From: Sulfurimonas sp.
Lineage (GTDB): Bacteria; Campylobacterota; Campylobacteria; Campylobacterales; Sulfurimonadaceae
DNA: 7,043 nucleotides
Assembly (NCBI GenBank): GCA_027063585.1
Contig: JAMORM010000076.1
Location: 1-7,043 of the forward strand
Reading direction: 5' to 3'
Below the pieces are notes generated by a model. That model made no database searches. It saw only the letters and a list, made by a program, of their open reading frames with translations, and was not told the DNA's origin. A program made the position numbers and the translations under genes. Positions 6,865-7,043 of the stretch are shown here, in pieces; the stretch's first letter is position 1, and each line of letters begins with the position of its first letter.

Positions 6865-6870
6865 ATTATA
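6865..6870 (-). promoter_or_regulatory. Probable -10 box of acpP
   Basis: Reading the minus strand, a perfect TATAAT (within GTTATAATTA) lies in the 61-base gap between fabG and acpP. It predicts a transcript start near 6858 and a leader of about 27 bases holding the AGGAG ribosome site. There is no clear -35 box. It would give acpP a promoter separate from that of fabG. Confidence 0.55.
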
Positions 6871-6892
6871 ACATAAATATCTTAGAGTACAT

Positions 6893-7043
6893 TTATGCCA
6901 TATTCATTCCGCCGTTAACTTTCAAAGTTTCGCCTGTTATATAACTTGCATGATCTGAGAGTAAGAAAGCTGTCGCCTCAGCAACTTCACTAGCATTACC
7001 AAAACGATTCATAGGAATTTTGTCTGTAAAACTTTTTTTCACC
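6893..7043 (-). CDS. fabG: 3-oxoacyl-ACP reductase, C-terminal part (gene runs off the window)
   Basis: NADPH-dependent reductase of 3-oxoacyl-ACP in fatty-acid elongation, of the short-chain dehydrogenase family. Only the last 49 codons and the TAA stop (6893-6895) are inside the window. They read [13 protein letters not shown], then [20 protein letters not shown] and the ending MNMA, the standard FabG C terminus, including the YITG motif after helix alpha-G. The NADPH-binding site and the Ser-Tyr-Lys triad lie outside. The gene is cut by the window edge, not broken. It is followed by acpP after 61 bases, matching the conserved fab order. Confidence 0.93.
   Translation of the reverse strand, partial: VKKSFTDKIPMNRFGNASEVAEATAFLLSDHASYITGETLKVNGGMNMA

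Overview
The window is AT-rich, tightly packed DNA that looks like a chromosomal segment of a Campylobacterota (Epsilonproteobacteria) member, probably a free-living Sulfurimonas-like genus. Three things suggest this: the gene order fabG-acpP-fabF-accA, which is also found in Campylobacter; the style of the RpE, TrpF and FabF proteins; and promoters with a clear -10 box but no recognisable -35 box. The genus is inferred; no 16S or other decisive marker is present. There are nine genes in two convergent blocks and no mobile element, CRISPR array, tRNA or rRNA.

Plus-strand block (58-4315). Two translationally coupled signalling genes come first. One is an HDOD-domain protein. The other is a 464-residue protein that appears to carry two STAS-like modules, a degenerate receiver and a C-terminal CheX-type phosphatase domain with its catalytic Glu and Asn intact. 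After a short gap with a good -10 box, a compact metabolic operon follows: rpe (ribulose-phosphate 3-epimerase), trpF (phosphoribosylanthranilate isomerase) and a DnaQ-family 3'-5' exonuclease with an extra N-terminal domain. Neighbouring genes in this operon overlap by 1 and 11 bases.

Minus-strand block (4318-7043, read right to left). This is a fatty-acid synthesis cluster: the 3' end of fabG (runs off the window), acpP, fabF and accA. AccA helps make malonyl-CoA, ACP carries the acyl chain, FabF condenses and FabG reduces. acpP appears to have its own promoter in the fabG-acpP gap and a hairpin terminator or attenuator after it, which would let ACP be made in excess over FabF and AccA. accA follows fabF by 17 bases and starts with TTG behind a strong Shine-Dalgarno sequence.

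The two blocks meet tail to tail with only 2 bases between stop codons. Most of the window is ordinary housekeeping DNA. The part with the most unexplained biology is the HDOD / STAS-REC-STAS-CheX pair at the left end.
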